64,000 bases of DNA from Erysipelotrichaceae bacterium (GCA_017432885.1 JAFRIE010000018.1:1-64000); one strand, 5' to 3'; counted from the first letter of the stretch, positions 1 through 9,336 are shown. Notes: a model not told the origin generated them from the letters alone. Made by a program: numbers and translations.

Positions 1-564
1 CTTTTTTCCGAATGCGTAGCAGGTATTAGCTACGGCTGCCCCTTCCATCTCTCCCGCTAAAGCTTCCGGAAAGAACTTTTTAATCGTCTGAAGCTGATTC
101 TTTTCATAAATGAATTCGTTCGCCGAAACGATAGGACCGATAAAGACATTCCGCATATTCGATACGATTTCCAGAACTCTTTCATCACATGCAAAGGAAA
201 AATGTACAGAATCAATATTCCTATCCCACCCAGGAACATCCATTCTCCAGTCGGCTGCACGATTCGCAACCACTATATCGCCAACATGAATGTTTTTATC
301 TAATGATCCGGCTACGCCACAGTTTATCATCAGTTCGGGATCAAACTTCTGAATCATTAGAAGAGTATTGATCGTCGCATAGATCTCACCTACACCGCAT
401 CTGCCTAACACAACATCTTTGTTCGCAATCTTTCCGACATAATATTCGTTGTCCAGCATTTCTCCATGATAATGAATCTGTTCGCTTTTCATCTCTCTGA
501 CATCTTCCATCCGATTCAGAAATGCATCTCGTTCTTCTTTCATTGCACATAAAACCGCTATCAT
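1..564 (-). CDS. mtnN: 5'-methylthioadenosine/S-adenosylhomocysteine nucleosidase, 3'-partial
   Basis: Hydrolyses the glycosidic bond of MTA and SAH, recycling by-products of SAM-dependent reactions in the cytosol. I translated the open frame that runs off the left edge: 188 residues begin MIAVLCAMKEE and include NCGVAGSL, the family's nucleoside-binding loop, and GEMEGAAVA, which contains the Glu that contacts the ribose in this family. The catalytic Asp near the C-terminus lies outside the window. The ATG at 562-564 overlaps the stop of the methyltransferase gene by four bases (ATGA), so it is the last visible gene of the long parE-to-mtnN operon. A purine nucleoside phosphorylase is the main alternative, but the Met-Glu-Gly-Ala-Ala stretch favours MtnN. 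Confidence 0.87.
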   Translation of the reverse strand, partial: MIAVLCAMKEERDAFLNRMEDVREMKSEQIHYHGEMLDNEYYVGKIANKDVVLGRCGVGEIYATINTLLMIQKFDPELMINCGVAGSLDKNIHVGDIVVANRAADWRMDVPGWDRNIDSVHFSFACDERVLEIVSNMRNVFIGPIVSANEFIYEKNQLQTIKKFFPEALAGEMEGAAVANTCYAFGKK

Positions 565-1262
565 TTTCTGTACCCCACTATCAATACTTTTTCATCCTCA
601 ATAAAATCTTCGATGTATCTAACACGGAACATATCATCCATATGCTTTACGACATCCTTTATTTCAAATACATTCTGATTGTGATTCTCCTGAATCATGC
701 CTTCATCTGTATAGAAGGTAAAATGTTCACTGATCTCTCTTTCTTCCGGCTCAGACTGTATCGTCCATTGATACGGAATACCGCAGACATAACCCTCCTC
801 AATATACTGATCCTTAAATTCTTCCAGTCTTTTTATATGGTGCATATCAAACAAGAGTCTGCCGTTTTTATTTAAGTGTTCATATGCGCAACGGAAAAAA
901 TCATCAAGTTCTTCTTCATATAGATAATTGATCGAATCGCAGATACACAGGATCAGATCAAATTTCCTGTTTAAATGATAGTTGGTCATATTCAACAGAA
1001 GATATTCGCCATCGTAGTTTTTGAAAGACGCTTCTTTCATTTTCGGTGAAATATCCGAAGCAGTAATATCATAACCTTTTTTCTTCAATATTCCTGCCAT
1101 TACTCCGGAACCGGATGCCAGTTCAAGAACCGACAAAAAAGGTTCTTCTTCAATATATCTAAGCCATAGTGACAAAGCTTCTTCATCCTGAAGAAGCGCA
1201 TCATAATATTCCGCTAGCATTTCGTAGTTTTCTACATTTCTACTGTTGGCAGATCTTTCCAT
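561..1262 (-). CDS. yqeM: Class I SAM-dependent methyltransferase, YqeM-like
   Basis: A 233-residue Rossmann-fold methyltransferase. The SAM-binding motif I is VLELASGSGVMAG near residues 45-57, followed by an acidic residue after the next strand (ITASDIS). The substrate is unknown for this family. Gene position directly after rsfS matches yqeM of Bacillus. The start at 1262 is supported by GGAAGG five bases upstream even though it overlaps rsfS by 31 bases, so translation is probably coupled. Fold assignment is firm; the name rests on synteny. Confidence 0.82.
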   Translation of the reverse strand: MERSANSRNVENYEMLAEYYDALLQDEEALSLWLRYIEEEPFLSVLELASGSGVMAGILKKKGYDITASDISPKMKEASFKNYDGEYLLLNMTNYHLNRKFDLILCICDSINYLYEEELDDFFRCAYEHLNKNGRLLFDMHHIKRLEEFKDQYIEEGYVCGIPYQWTIQSEPEEREISEHFTFYTDEGMIQENHNQNVFEIKDVVKHMDDMFRVRYIEDFIEDEKVLIVGYRK

Positions 1263-1564
1263 AATCCTTCCAAGTTGTATAGTTCTCTTTCTCCTTCATA
1301 GAAAACATGACACAAAATCGACCCGAGATCGATCAGAAACCATTTTGTCGTACTTTCCGCATAAATGTGTTTAATACTGTATCCTGCTTCCAGAACCTTT
1401 TCTTCAACATTATCGATGATCGACCTGGCCATTCGGGCATTTCTCGCTGTTCCGATTATAAAATAATCGATATACGGAGACTGTTCTCTAAAATCAATCA
1501 CCGTCAGCTCAGATGCCTGTTTTTCATCCATTGCATCAAATGCGATTTTCAATAAATCTTTCAT
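1232..1564 (-). CDS. rsfS: Ribosomal silencing factor RsfS
   Basis: Binds ribosomal protein uL14 on the 50S subunit and blocks subunit joining when nutrients are short. The 110-residue product has the usual length and the family signature near its end: WFLIDLGSILCHVFYEGERE followed by YNLEGLW. It overlaps yqeK by 29 bases upstream and the methyltransferase gene by 31 bases downstream, so three genes are packed without spacers. A GAGAAG-like ribosome site precedes the start. Confidence 0.93.
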   Translation of the reverse strand: MKDLLKIAFDAMDEKQASELTVIDFREQSPYIDYFIIGTARNARMARSIIDNVEEKVLEAGYSIKHIYAESTTKWFLIDLGSILCHVFYEGERELYNLEGLWKDLPTVEM

Positions 1565-2132
1565 TCTTTACTTCTCTTATGTACTTCTCAACATCCCACG
1601 ATAAAATCTTAAATGCTTGATAAAGATCTTTTCGGGCTATTTTTATGATATCATCCTTTATTCCTCTTAAAGGTTCTCTTTTATCTGCAATATAAAGAAT
1701 AAGCGACAGTTTATCTCTGGAATTGCATATCGTATGGTTATAGATCGCATTCAGAATGTCTTTATCATGAAAATTCAGCATTTCTTTTAGATAATAACGT
1801 GCCGACCAGGCATGATATGCACCGTATATCCCATTAAGTTTATCATGATCATAGTATCTCAGATAATCTTCAAGAAATGTGATATTGGTCTTTTCGAGTC
1901 CTTTGCATACATCATGAAGCAAACCGGCAAGATAGGCTTTTTCCGGATCAACATGATGACAAACGGCCAGTTCGCGGCAAAGGGAAGCAACAGAAAGCGA
2001 ATGGCTGTATCTGGATGGATTCAGTTTTTTCTTTACAAGTAATTTCAGAAGATCCGGATCATTCAGAATTCTTTTTCTTTCTCCCGAGGGTAAAGACATG
2101 AAGTCTTCGAATGTTACTTCTTCATAATTCAT
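1536..2132 (-). CDS. yqeK: HD-domain hydrolase YqeK (symmetrical Ap4A hydrolase family)
   Basis: Family members split diadenosine tetraphosphate into two ADP using a di-iron HD site. Visible ligands are the His in RYSHSLSVA near residue 43, the HD pair in LLHDVCK near residue 73, and later NHTICN and IADKREP. About 40 residues precede the HD core. In Bacillus nadD lies between yhbY and yqeK; here yhbY and yqeK overlap by four bases, so nadD is absent from this locus and is not fused to this protein either. Confidence 0.88.
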   Translation of the reverse strand: MNYEEVTFEDFMSLPSGERKRILNDPDLLKLLVKKKLNPSRYSHSLSVASLCRELAVCHHVDPEKAYLAGLLHDVCKGLEKTNITFLEDYLRYYDHDKLNGIYGAYHAWSARYYLKEMLNFHDKDILNAIYNHTICNSRDKLSLILYIADKREPLRGIKDDIIKIARKDLYQAFKILSWDVEKYIREVKNERFIENRI

Positions 2133-2416
2133 GGCAGAATGATTTTTCTTTCTTTGGAAGCTTTATAGAGAACCAAGGTCTTTCCGATTTTCTGCACAAG
2201 CTCTGCACTCGTATTGGCACATAGATCGACTGCGATTTCATTCATGGAAAGTTCACAGGTTTTTAAGATAGAGATCTTAACTAATTCTCTCGCTTTTAAA
2301 GCTTCTTTCACAGAACGAAAAAGATTCTGTGACAGGCCATCCTTGCCGATTTGAAAAAGAGCTTTTTCATTTACCGCCATACTTCTTAAATAACGCTTCT
2401 GTTTCCCATTCAGCAT
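2129..2416 (-). CDS. yhbY: YhbY/CRM-domain RNA-binding protein
   Basis: A single CRM domain of 95 residues, a KH-like fold that binds pre-50S ribosomes. The family loop GxxG appears as IGKDGLS near residues 22-28, and the product starts with the usual helix containing KQKRYLRSMA. The start overlaps the yqeH stop by one base and its end overlaps yqeK by four, so it is translated within the ribosome-assembly operon. Confidence 0.9.
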   Translation of the reverse strand: MLNGKQKRYLRSMAVNEKALFQIGKDGLSQNLFRSVKEALKARELVKISILKTCELSMNEIAVDLCANTSAELVQKIGKTLVLYKASKERKIILP

Positions 2417-3459
2417 TAGATATCGACCTCACTTTCAAATATCTTTACTTTGTTTAATGAATGAACTCGGATTCGACACCTGCCATTGACCTTAAACATG
2501 CCCAATCCTTTAATAATAAACAATTGTTTATTCTTTATTTTATATTCAGTTATACCTAAAGGCTTAATACGCAGGATGAATTCACAGTAATGCATCTGAT
2601 AATAATCATCCCCATTTTCATATTTCGTGCGGTGAATCTTATTCTGACTGTTGATATAGAAAGATACTGACGCTTTCTTTTCAGGAATTATGTCTACTCT
2701 AAGAAGACCGTCATAGAAATAACTCTGGGGATCACTCAACTGAAATATCTGTGGCTTAATTGTTTTGTCGATTTTGGATAAACGGTATTTCTCCAGATTC
2801 AAATAGGTTGTGTAGTTATTCACATCCACTAATCCCGGTGTATCAATGAACTGATAATCTTTATAGTTGATCTGTATTTCTTCCAGCGTTGTACCAGGAT
2901 ACATTGATGCGGTTAAGGATGACATATGCAGAAGTTTATTGATCAGCGAAGATTTACCGGCATTCGCCCAGCCACAGAAAACAACTCTTTTCGCTTTCAT
3001 TTCAGAAAGAATCAGGAAGAACTGCTCATTGAAGGCCTTCTCGAATTTATTTGTCATGATCGCTGCCTTTATATTCGGGTATTTTCTGTTCAAGTCAAAC
3101 AGTATCCTTGTCAGAATAGCATTGATCTTTTTATCCGATATGTTTTCCGGAAGAATATCCGTCTTGTTTATCAGAAGCAAAACATTCTTATCCCGGAACA
3201 TCTCCAGCAGATCGTCATCTTTCAAACAGAAAACATCAAGAATATCGATAATCAGTACAAATAACTCATTGCTGTATTTCCGGAAGATATTCAAGATCTT
3301 TTCATTCGTTACATAATTCGTCTTAAAGTGTGTTGTGTCACCGTAATGAAGCAGCCTAAAACATCTCTGACAGTAATCTTGTTCCATATTGGAAACATAG
3401 CCTATACCTTCTCTGTCCTTCTGCTGCAGTTCGATACCGCACCCTTTACACTTCTTCAT
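2416..3459 (-). CDS. yqeH: Ribosome biogenesis GTPase YqeH
   Basis: A circularly permuted GTPase needed for 30S assembly in Bacillus. It opens with a zinc finger (CKGCG near residue 4, then YCQRCFR), followed by G4 (NKTD near residue 98), then the P-loop GWANAGKSS near residue 163 and G3 DTPG near residue 207, i.e. the permuted order G4-G5-G1-G2-G3. A C-terminal domain of about 130 residues follows. GAGG seven bases before the ATG supports the start, which overlaps yqeG by 14 bases. Length 347 is typical. Confidence 0.94.
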   Translation of the reverse strand: MKKCKGCGIELQQKDREGIGYVSNMEQDYCQRCFRLLHYGDTTHFKTNYVTNEKILNIFRKYSNELFVLIIDILDVFCLKDDDLLEMFRDKNVLLLINKTDILPENISDKKINAILTRILFDLNRKYPNIKAAIMTNKFEKAFNEQFFLILSEMKAKRVVFCGWANAGKSSLINKLLHMSSLTASMYPGTTLEEIQINYKDYQFIDTPGLVDVNNYTTYLNLEKYRLSKIDKTIKPQIFQLSDPQSYFYDGLLRVDIIPEKKASVSFYINSQNKIHRTKYENGDDYYQMHYCEFILRIKPLGITEYKIKNKQLFIIKGLGMFKVNGRCRIRVHSLNKVKIFESEVDI

Positions 3460-3943
3460 GTAGTATCCTCTTCCAGATCATTCTTTCGATCTTTCTATTC
3501 CTTGCCGTGGTTGGTGTATCCTGTTCCTGCAGCTGTTTACAGTAAATGCCGTAACAGCCGCTTAAGTTTGCACCAAGTATATCCGTTAAAAGCTGGTCTC
3601 CCATTACTATCGTTCTTGAAGGCCTTGTTTTCATTTTCAGACAAGCCAGCCAGTAGGCAAAAGGCAAAGGTTTTCCTGCCCAAAACCAGATTTCAGCATC
3701 GATATCGCGAAGAAACATTCTTACTCTTTTCCGATTGTTATTCGAAAAAATCAGAACCTGAAATCCGCATTTTCTTAAATCTTTTATAAACTTCTCCGCT
3801 CTTTCATCACAAGTTCCGGTATCAGGGATGGCAATCGTATTATCAATATCCAGAAATACCGTATCAAATCCCTGTTTCTTATAATTCACTGCATCAAAAT
3901 CAGTAAAGATCGGCAGTATCTGTTTTGGTCTAAATAGATTCAT
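3446..3943 (-). CDS. yqeG: HAD-family phosphatase YqeG
   Basis: HAD phosphatase of the YqeG family; in yeast the homologue Gep4 acts on phosphatidylglycerol phosphate, and the bacterial role is less certain. Visible motifs are FLDIDNT (nucleophile Asp), FSNNN (motif II) and MGDQLLTDILGAN (motif IV). The frame is open for 26 more codons upstream, but those overlap parC and family alignment puts the N-terminus at MNLFRPKQILP, so I chose the ATG at 3941-3943, one base after the parC stop. No strong ribosome site precedes it; coupling to parC is likely. Confidence 0.88.
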   Translation of the reverse strand: MNLFRPKQILPIFTDFDAVNYKKQGFDTVFLDIDNTIAIPDTGTCDERAEKFIKDLRKCGFQVLIFSNNNRKRVRMFLRDIDAEIWFWAGKPLPFAYWLACLKMKTRPSRTIVMGDQLLTDILGANLSGCYGIYCKQLQEQDTPTTARNRKIERMIWKRILHEEV

Positions 3944-3944
3944 T

Positions 3945-6449
3945 TCAGTTAAACAGAGAAGTCTGTTCCTCTTCTTTCTCGCTTTCATAATATCCTTCCG
4001 GAAGATCAATAATCTCGACATCAGAAATATCCGACATATCCTTCTTTACGATATAATATCCGCTTTTCAGTTTTAAAGGAATCGAGAAAGACTGTTCCAG
4101 ATCCATAAACGGAACATTGGAAACAGGCATCTCATTGATATTTCCATCGTTACAGATATATAGATTGCTGTAAGCGGAAACCATCATCGATCGGTAGATA
4201 AAATGCGGATTAGATTTGATCTGCTTGAATACACGAAAGCCTTTCGTATTTCTGGAAGTCAGTTCCAGATTTTCTTTATGGATCCTCTTAAATCCTCCCT
4301 TATTGGAACATAAAAGAAGTTCCTCGTTTCCATGTCTATCCACAACAACAGAAGCAAGTTCATCGTTTCTGACATTGATTGCGATTACACCCAGAGCTTT
4401 TGCTGCCACATCAGAAAGAATATCGGAAGAGTAACGGTTGCAGAAACCGTCTCTGGTGATCAGAATCAGATCATCGCCCGGATAACAGACACAGACGGAA
4501 ATCATCTCATCGTCTTCTCTAAGCTTCATGCAGGTTAATGCCTTAGATGTTCTTTCCATTTTCAGCTTCGGGAATGAGGTCTTTTTGATCATACCGTTTT
4601 TTGTCGCCGTAATCAGGAAAGCAAACGTATCGAAATTCTTGACAATTACGGCACCGACGATCTTTTCCATTCCTTCCATTCTGACATAATGTGAAACATG
4701 TTTGCCTAGATCCTTAAAACGACATTCTTCAATCTTATAAACAGGAACATAGGCATAGTTTCCCTTGTTTGTGAATAGAAGTAATGTATCAAGAGTATCG
4801 CAGGATTTCATGCCGATCAAGGCATCTCCTTCTTTCACAAAAGGAAACTGATTCTCGTTAGCGTTAAACGCTCTTTCGGAAAATCTTTTCAGATATCCGT
4901 CTCTGCTCACACAGATGTAGCACGCCTCATTGGAAATCATAGCCAGTTTATCAACGAATACTTCTTCGATTTCTTCTTCAATAGTCGTTTTACGCGGAAT
5001 GATAAATCTGTCATTGATCTCTTTCAGTTCATTTACCAGTACAGAGTCCAGTACATCAGAAGAAGAAATGATCGCATTCAGTTCACTGATCTCTTTTATC
5101 AGAGTATTGTTTTCTTCTTTAAGAATCGTAATATCGGTAGAAGAGAGACGGTACAGTCTTAATGAAACAATGGCCTCTGCCTGTTCTTCCGAGAATAAGA
5201 AGGCGGCTTTCAGTTTCTCCTTGGCATCCTTCTTGTCTTGTGATCTACGGATCAAAGCGATTACATCATCCAGGATTGAAACAGCCTTGATAAGACCTTC
5301 CACAATATGAAGTCTCGCCTGTTTTTTGTCTCTAAGATAAATGGAACGGTTTAAAACGACACTTCTGCGATGGGCAATAAAAGCGTCCAACGCATCCCCC
5401 AAAGACATCAGCACCGGCTTATGATTTACGATCGCTACATTATTATAGGAATAATTAACCTGAAGATCAGTATTCTTATAAAGATAATTCAAGATCTGAC
5501 GGCAATTGGCATCTTTCTTACATTCAACGACGATCCGCAGGCCGTTCCTGCCGGATTCATCACGGACATCAACGACTCCTTCAATATCTTTAGAAAGATA
5601 AATATCCGTAATTTTCTTAACCAGCTGTGATTTTACAACTTCGTAAGGAATCTCACTGATTATGATCTGAGATGATGTCTTTCCTTCTTCGATCTCGCAT
5701 CGGCTTCTAACGACAACTTTTCCTTTACCGGTCTTAAATACTTCCGCAATCTGCTTTCTTCCCTGAACGATGCCGCCGGTCGGGAAATCCGGCCCTTTTA
5801 TGTACTGCATCAGTTCTTCGACGAAACAGTCCGGATGTTTCATCCGGTAAATGCAGGCGTTTATAACTTCATTCAGATTATGCGGGGCGATGTTTGTTGC
5901 ATAGCCAGAAGCAATACCGGTAGATCCGTTTACCAGCAAAACCGGATATCTTGCCGGAAGAACAGTCGGTTCAAGATGCGTGTCGTCATAGTTGTTGGTC
6001 ATGGCTACGGCATCATAATCGATATCATCCAGTAAGAGATGTGCGCTTTTCCCTAATCTTGCTTCCGTATAACGCATCGCCGCCGGCGGATCATCATCGA
6101 TGGATCCATTGTTTCCATGCATATCAATCAATGGAACATTGATTTTCCAATCCTGAGACATTCTGACCATAGCTTCATAGATGGAACTGTCACCATGAGG
6201 ATGGAAAGTTCCCATAACGCTTCCTACGGTCTTTGCAGACTTTCTGTGCGGTTTTTCATAGGTATTCCCATCGATATACATCGAATATAAAATGCGCCTC
6301 TGAACAGGCTTTAAACCGTCTCTGGCATCAGGAAGAGCTCTTTCCTGAATAATATATTTTGAATAACTGCCAAAACGGTCGGACATAATATCATCCAACG
6401 TTTCGTTGACAAAGTTTTCAATAATTTCTTCTTTCTTCTTCCTAGCCAT
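3945..6449 (-). CDS. parC: DNA topoisomerase IV subunit A
   Basis: Cleavage subunit of topoisomerase IV, which decatenates daughter chromosomes. Active-site Tyr127 lies in AAMRYTEARL. The quinolone-resistance region reads HPHGDSSIYEAMV, with Ser88 and Glu92 in the drug-sensitive state seen in wild-type ParC. The C-terminal half contains the beta-pinwheel repeats. Length 834. The parE stop overlaps this start by eight bases, and the plsY-parE-parC arrangement, as in staphylococci and streptococci, separates it from GyrA. Confidence 0.95.
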   Translation of the reverse strand: MARKKKEEIIENFVNETLDDIMSDRFGSYSKYIIQERALPDARDGLKPVQRRILYSMYIDGNTYEKPHRKSAKTVGSVMGTFHPHGDSSIYEAMVRMSQDWKINVPLIDMHGNNGSIDDDPPAAMRYTEARLGKSAHLLLDDIDYDAVAMTNNYDDTHLEPTVLPARYPVLLVNGSTGIASGYATNIAPHNLNEVINACIYRMKHPDCFVEELMQYIKGPDFPTGGIVQGRKQIAEVFKTGKGKVVVRSRCEIEEGKTSSQIIISEIPYEVVKSQLVKKITDIYLSKDIEGVVDVRDESGRNGLRIVVECKKDANCRQILNYLYKNTDLQVNYSYNNVAIVNHKPVLMSLGDALDAFIAHRRSVVLNRSIYLRDKKQARLHIVEGLIKAVSILDDVIALIRRSQDKKDAKEKLKAAFLFSEEQAEAIVSLRLYRLSSTDITILKEENNTLIKEISELNAIISSSDVLDSVLVNELKEINDRFIIPRKTTIEEEIEEVFVDKLAMISNEACYICVSRDGYLKRFSERAFNANENQFPFVKEGDALIGMKSCDTLDTLLLFTNKGNYAYVPVYKIEECRFKDLGKHVSHYVRMEGMEKIVGAVIVKNFDTFAFLITATKNGMIKKTSFPKLKMERTSKALTCMKLREDDEMISVCVCYPGDDLILITRDGFCNRYSSDILSDVAAKALGVIAINVRNDELASVVVDRHGNEELLLCSNKGGFKRIHKENLELTSRNTKGFRVFKQIKSNPHFIYRSMMVSAYSNLYICNDGNINEMPVSNVPFMDLEQSFSIPLKLKSGYYIVKKDMSDISDVEIIDLPEGYYESEKEEEQTSLFN

Positions 6450-8367
6450 TTCTTGTTACTCTATAGTCTTCTTCCAAAGTAAAGTCGATATTGTCATCGA
6501 TCCATTTTCTTCTGATTTCCGCATTATTTCCCATCAGCACCGAAATCTTTCTTTCACATAATGCCGCATCCTCGATAGAAACCTGAATCAGTGTCCTTCT
6601 TTCCGGATCCATTGTCGTATCCCAAAGCTGATCCGCATCCATTTCTCCCAAACCTTTGTAACGCTGGATATCGGCCCGGTCGCCAAGCTCCTTCTTCATC
6701 TCATTGAGCTCTTCATCCGAATACAGATAAATACGTTCCTTGTTTTTCATAACCCCGTATAAAGGAGGCATTGCAATATATACATGTCCTGTCTCAATCA
6801 GTTCTCTCATGAAACGATAGAAAAATGTCAGTAAAAGAACCTGGATATGAGCGCCATCGGTATCAGCATCCGTCATAATGACAACTTTGTTGTAATGAAT
6901 ATCATCGATATTGAAATGCGGGCCGACACCGGCACCGATGCAATGTACGATCGTATTCAGTTCTTCGTTTTTCTCGATTTCACTGATAGAAGCTCTCTCT
7001 GTATTAAGAACCTTTCCCCTTAAAGGGAGTATTGCCTGAAAAGACGAGTCTCGGCACTTTTTGGCACTTCCGCCTGCGGAATCACCCTCTACGAGAAATA
7101 ATTCCAGTTTAGAGGAATCTCTTGTCTGTGCCGGAGCGAGTTTACCGCTGAGAATCTCCTTGCTTTTTAAAGATGATTTCTTGCCCGATCTAGCTTCATC
7201 CTTGGCTTTCCTTGCCGCTTCTCTTGCCAATGAAGCTCTCTGTATTTTCTTTATCAGCTGTAGAGCAGTCTCCTTGTTTTCATGTAAAAAATATGTCAGC
7301 TGTTCACTTACGATACTGTCAATAACCGTTTTGGCTTCCGGTGTTCCGAGTTTCCCTTTTGTCTGTCCTTCAAACTGCAGGATCGATTCCGGGATAGAAC
7401 AGGAAATGATAGAAGTCAAACCTTCTCTGACATCGCTTCCTTCAAAGTTTTTATCTTTTTCTTTTAACAAAGCGTTTTCTCTGGCAAATTCATTAATTAC
7501 TTTTGTAAATGCGCTTTTATAGCCTATCTCATGTGTACCGCCATCGGATGTTCTTACAAGATTAACATAAGAGAAAGTGTTTTCCTGATATCCATCGGTA
7601 TACTGAAAAGCGATATCGGCAGCGATCCCCTCTTTTTCTCCATGAAAACATACCGTATCATGCATGACATCCTTGTCTTCATGAAGGTAGTCCATAAATG
7701 CCTTTAATCCATCGTTATAAAGAAAGGACTGTTCCTCATTGTTTCTTAAGTCTTTCACAGTCAGTTTAACGTTTTTAAGCAGAAATGCTTCTTCCTGAGC
7801 GCGTTCCAGAATTGTCTGATAATTGAATATAGTCGACTGGAAAATCCGTTTATCAGGCATAAAAGTGACCTTAGAACCGGTCCGGTTCGTCGTCCCGAGC
7901 TCCTGCAGTTTCGATACTTTCTTTCCGCCGTTCTCAAAACGCATCAAATAACGTTTCTTATCTCTGCATACTTCTACTTCTAGCCACTCCGAAAGAGCGT
8001 TGACAACGGAAGCACCGACACCATGCAGACCGCCTGCCGTTTTATAACCGCCCTGGTCAGAGAATTTTCCGCCGGCATGCAGAACGGTGAAAATGACTTG
8101 TAATGTATTTTTTCCGGATTTATGGATTCCGACCGGCATACCTCTTCCGTAGTCTGTTACACTGCAGGAACCATCCTTGTTTATTTCGATAATGATCTCA
8201 TTGCCAAAACCGTTTAATGCTTCATCGATCGCATTATCAACGATCTCCCATACCAGATGGTGAAGTCCTCTGGAATCAACCGAACCGATATACATACCCG
8301 GTCTTTTTCTGACTGCTTCCAGACCTTCCAGAATCTCTATACTGCTGTCATCATACTTCTGCGTCAT
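6442..8367 (-). CDS. parE: DNA topoisomerase IV subunit B
   Basis: ATPase subunit of topoisomerase IV, 641 residues. N-terminal GHKL ATPase: LVWEIVDNAIDEAL (Mg-binding Asn), YGRGMPVG and GGLHGVGASVVNALS. TOPRIM domain: LVEGDSAGGSA near residue 430 and DADTDGAHI near 505; then RYKGLGEM. The ATG is preceded by AAAGG, but a TATAAT box lies only ten bases upstream of the ATG, giving a predicted 5' leader of about four bases. It heads the operon that continues to mtnN. Confidence 0.95.
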   Translation of the reverse strand: MTQKYDDSSIEILEGLEAVRKRPGMYIGSVDSRGLHHLVWEIVDNAIDEALNGFGNEIIIEINKDGSCSVTDYGRGMPVGIHKSGKNTLQVIFTVLHAGGKFSDQGGYKTAGGLHGVGASVVNALSEWLEVEVCRDKKRYLMRFENGGKKVSKLQELGTTNRTGSKVTFMPDKRIFQSTIFNYQTILERAQEEAFLLKNVKLTVKDLRNNEEQSFLYNDGLKAFMDYLHEDKDVMHDTVCFHGEKEGIAADIAFQYTDGYQENTFSYVNLVRTSDGGTHEIGYKSAFTKVINEFARENALLKEKDKNFEGSDVREGLTSIISCSIPESILQFEGQTKGKLGTPEAKTVIDSIVSEQLTYFLHENKETALQLIKKIQRASLAREAARKAKDEARSGKKSSLKSKEILSGKLAPAQTRDSSKLELFLVEGDSAGGSAKKCRDSSFQAILPLRGKVLNTERASISEIEKNEELNTIVHCIGAGVGPHFNIDDIHYNKVVIMTDADTDGAHIQVLLLTFFYRFMRELIETGHVYIAMPPLYGVMKNKERIYLYSDEELNEMKKELGDRADIQRYKGLGEMDADQLWDTTMDPERRTLIQVSIEDAALCERKISVLMGNNAEIRRKWIDDNIDFTLEEDYRVTRNG

Positions 8368-8377
8368 AACCTTTAAA

Positions 8378-8406
8378 ATTATATCATAAGATAGATACTG
8401 TGTTAT
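8378..8406 (-). promoter_or_regulatory. parE promoter with very short leader
   Basis: TATAAT at 8378-8383 with ATAACA (4 of 6 to consensus) 17 bases upstream at 8401-8406. Initiation seven bases past the -10 would fall at 8371, four bases before the parE ATG. It overlaps the divergent plsY promoter. Confidence 0.55.
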
Positions 8407-8409
8407 AAT
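8401..8409 (+). promoter_or_regulatory. plsY promoter, extended -10
   Basis: TGTTATAAT, an extended -10 box with no good -35, about 31 bases before the plsY start. Together with the parE promoter it makes a compact divergent control region. Confidence 0.5.
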
Positions 8410-8440
8410 CCAGATATAAAATCGAGGCTATGAAAGAACG

Positions 8441-9043
8441 ATGTTTGATAAGTTGATTTGGATTGTATTAGGATATCTGATTGGTTCAATTCCCTGGGGT
8501 CTGGTAATTGGAAAGACATTCTTTCAAACAGATATCAGAGAATACGGTTCCGGAAATCTAGGAGGTACAAACGCGGGCAGAGTCTTAGGGCTTCACGTCG
8601 GTTATCTGGTTATTTTATTGGATGGACTGAAAGCTTTTTTGATGATGTTCTTATGTCATCTATTAAGAAATGAATATGAATTGCTGTGCGGTGTTTCTGT
8701 CTGTATCGGACATTGTTTCCCTGTGTTTGCGCAATTCAAGGGGGGGAAAGCAGTTGCCTGTTCCTACGGTTTTCTTCTGGGTCTGGCCTGTTTTATCCAT
8801 CACGAGTTCATAATAACGTTCTTATTGCCGATCCTGGTATTCTTTACAGTCCTTTATTTGAGTAAATATGTTTCGCTTTCTTCTATGTGCGGTGTCTTAT
8901 CCGGTGGAATCATGATCTTCCTGTTTGTCAACAGGAAAACAGGCTTGATCGTTTTGGCGCTTGCCTTGTTTGTTATTTACCGTCACCGATCCAATATACA
9001 GCGTATTTTACAGGGAAAGGAATCGAGAATTGGTCAAAAATAA
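8441..9043 (+). CDS. plsY: Glycerol-3-phosphate acyltransferase PlsY
   Basis: Integral membrane enzyme that transfers the acyl group of acyl-phosphate to glycerol-3-phosphate, the first step of phosphatidic acid synthesis. All three family motifs are present: GSIPWGLVIGK near residue 16, GSGNLGGTNAGRVLG near residue 37 and HCFPVFAQFKGGKAVA near residue 91. About five to seven hydrophobic segments, 200 residues. A GAAAG lies just before the ATG. Placement divergent from parE is a common Bacillota arrangement. One of only two plus-strand genes here. Confidence 0.95.
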   Translation: MFDKLIWIVLGYLIGSIPWGLVIGKTFFQTDIREYGSGNLGGTNAGRVLGLHVGYLVILLDGLKAFLMMFLCHLLRNEYELLCGVSVCIGHCFPVFAQFKGGKAVACSYGFLLGLACFIHHEFIITFLLPILVFFTVLYLSKYVSLSSMCGVLSGGIMIFLFVNRKTGLIVLALALFVIYRHRSNIQRILQGKESRIGQK

Positions 9044-9066
9044 AACCTTCGATCAGAAGGTTTTTT
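9044..9066. terminator. Intrinsic terminator after plsY (bidirectional)
   Basis: Stem AACCTTC (9044-9050) with GAAGGTT (9056-9062), five-base loop, then six T. A-rich sequence on the other flank lets it also serve yneF, which ends at 9093 on the opposite strand. Confidence 0.85.
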
Positions 9067-9092
9067 AAATAGAAAAGCTATTTACATAGCTT

Positions 9093-9305
9093 TTACTGTC
9101 CCATGGATTTCATGATTGCACGAATCTGTGCTTCTGATGGTTTTCTTCCCATCTGGGCATACATTGCACGGATCATTTTCTCATTGATAGGAGGATTCTC
9201 TTTTAACTGTTTCTCAAACTGCTTTCTGGTAACAAAGTAAGCGATAACGGCACCAATGATGCCTCCTCCGACAAAATATAGAATTGAACTAACAAATGGA
9301 TTCAT
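9093..9305 (-). CDS. yneF: YneF family membrane protein (UPF0154)
   Basis: A 70-residue protein of unknown function with one N-terminal membrane helix (about residues 5-26) and a short cytosolic tail. The tail carries the family signature: ENPPINEKMIRAMYAQMGRK, then PSEAQIRAIMKSM. A GAGGAAGG site precedes the ATG. It lies just downstream of the 6S-like RNA on the same strand and might be read through from that promoter. Confidence 0.9.
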   Translation of the reverse strand: MNPFVSSILYFVGGGIIGAVIAYFVTRKQFEKQLKENPPINEKMIRAMYAQMGRKPSEAQIRAIMKSMGQ

Positions 9306-9336
9306 AACACACCTTCCTCATCAATCAATTTTATAT

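Noticed and set aside
8429-8455. Nine-codon upstream frame with a GAGG site overlapping the plsY start
   Set aside because: SD spacing is poor (three bases) and a short frame like this is expected by chance.
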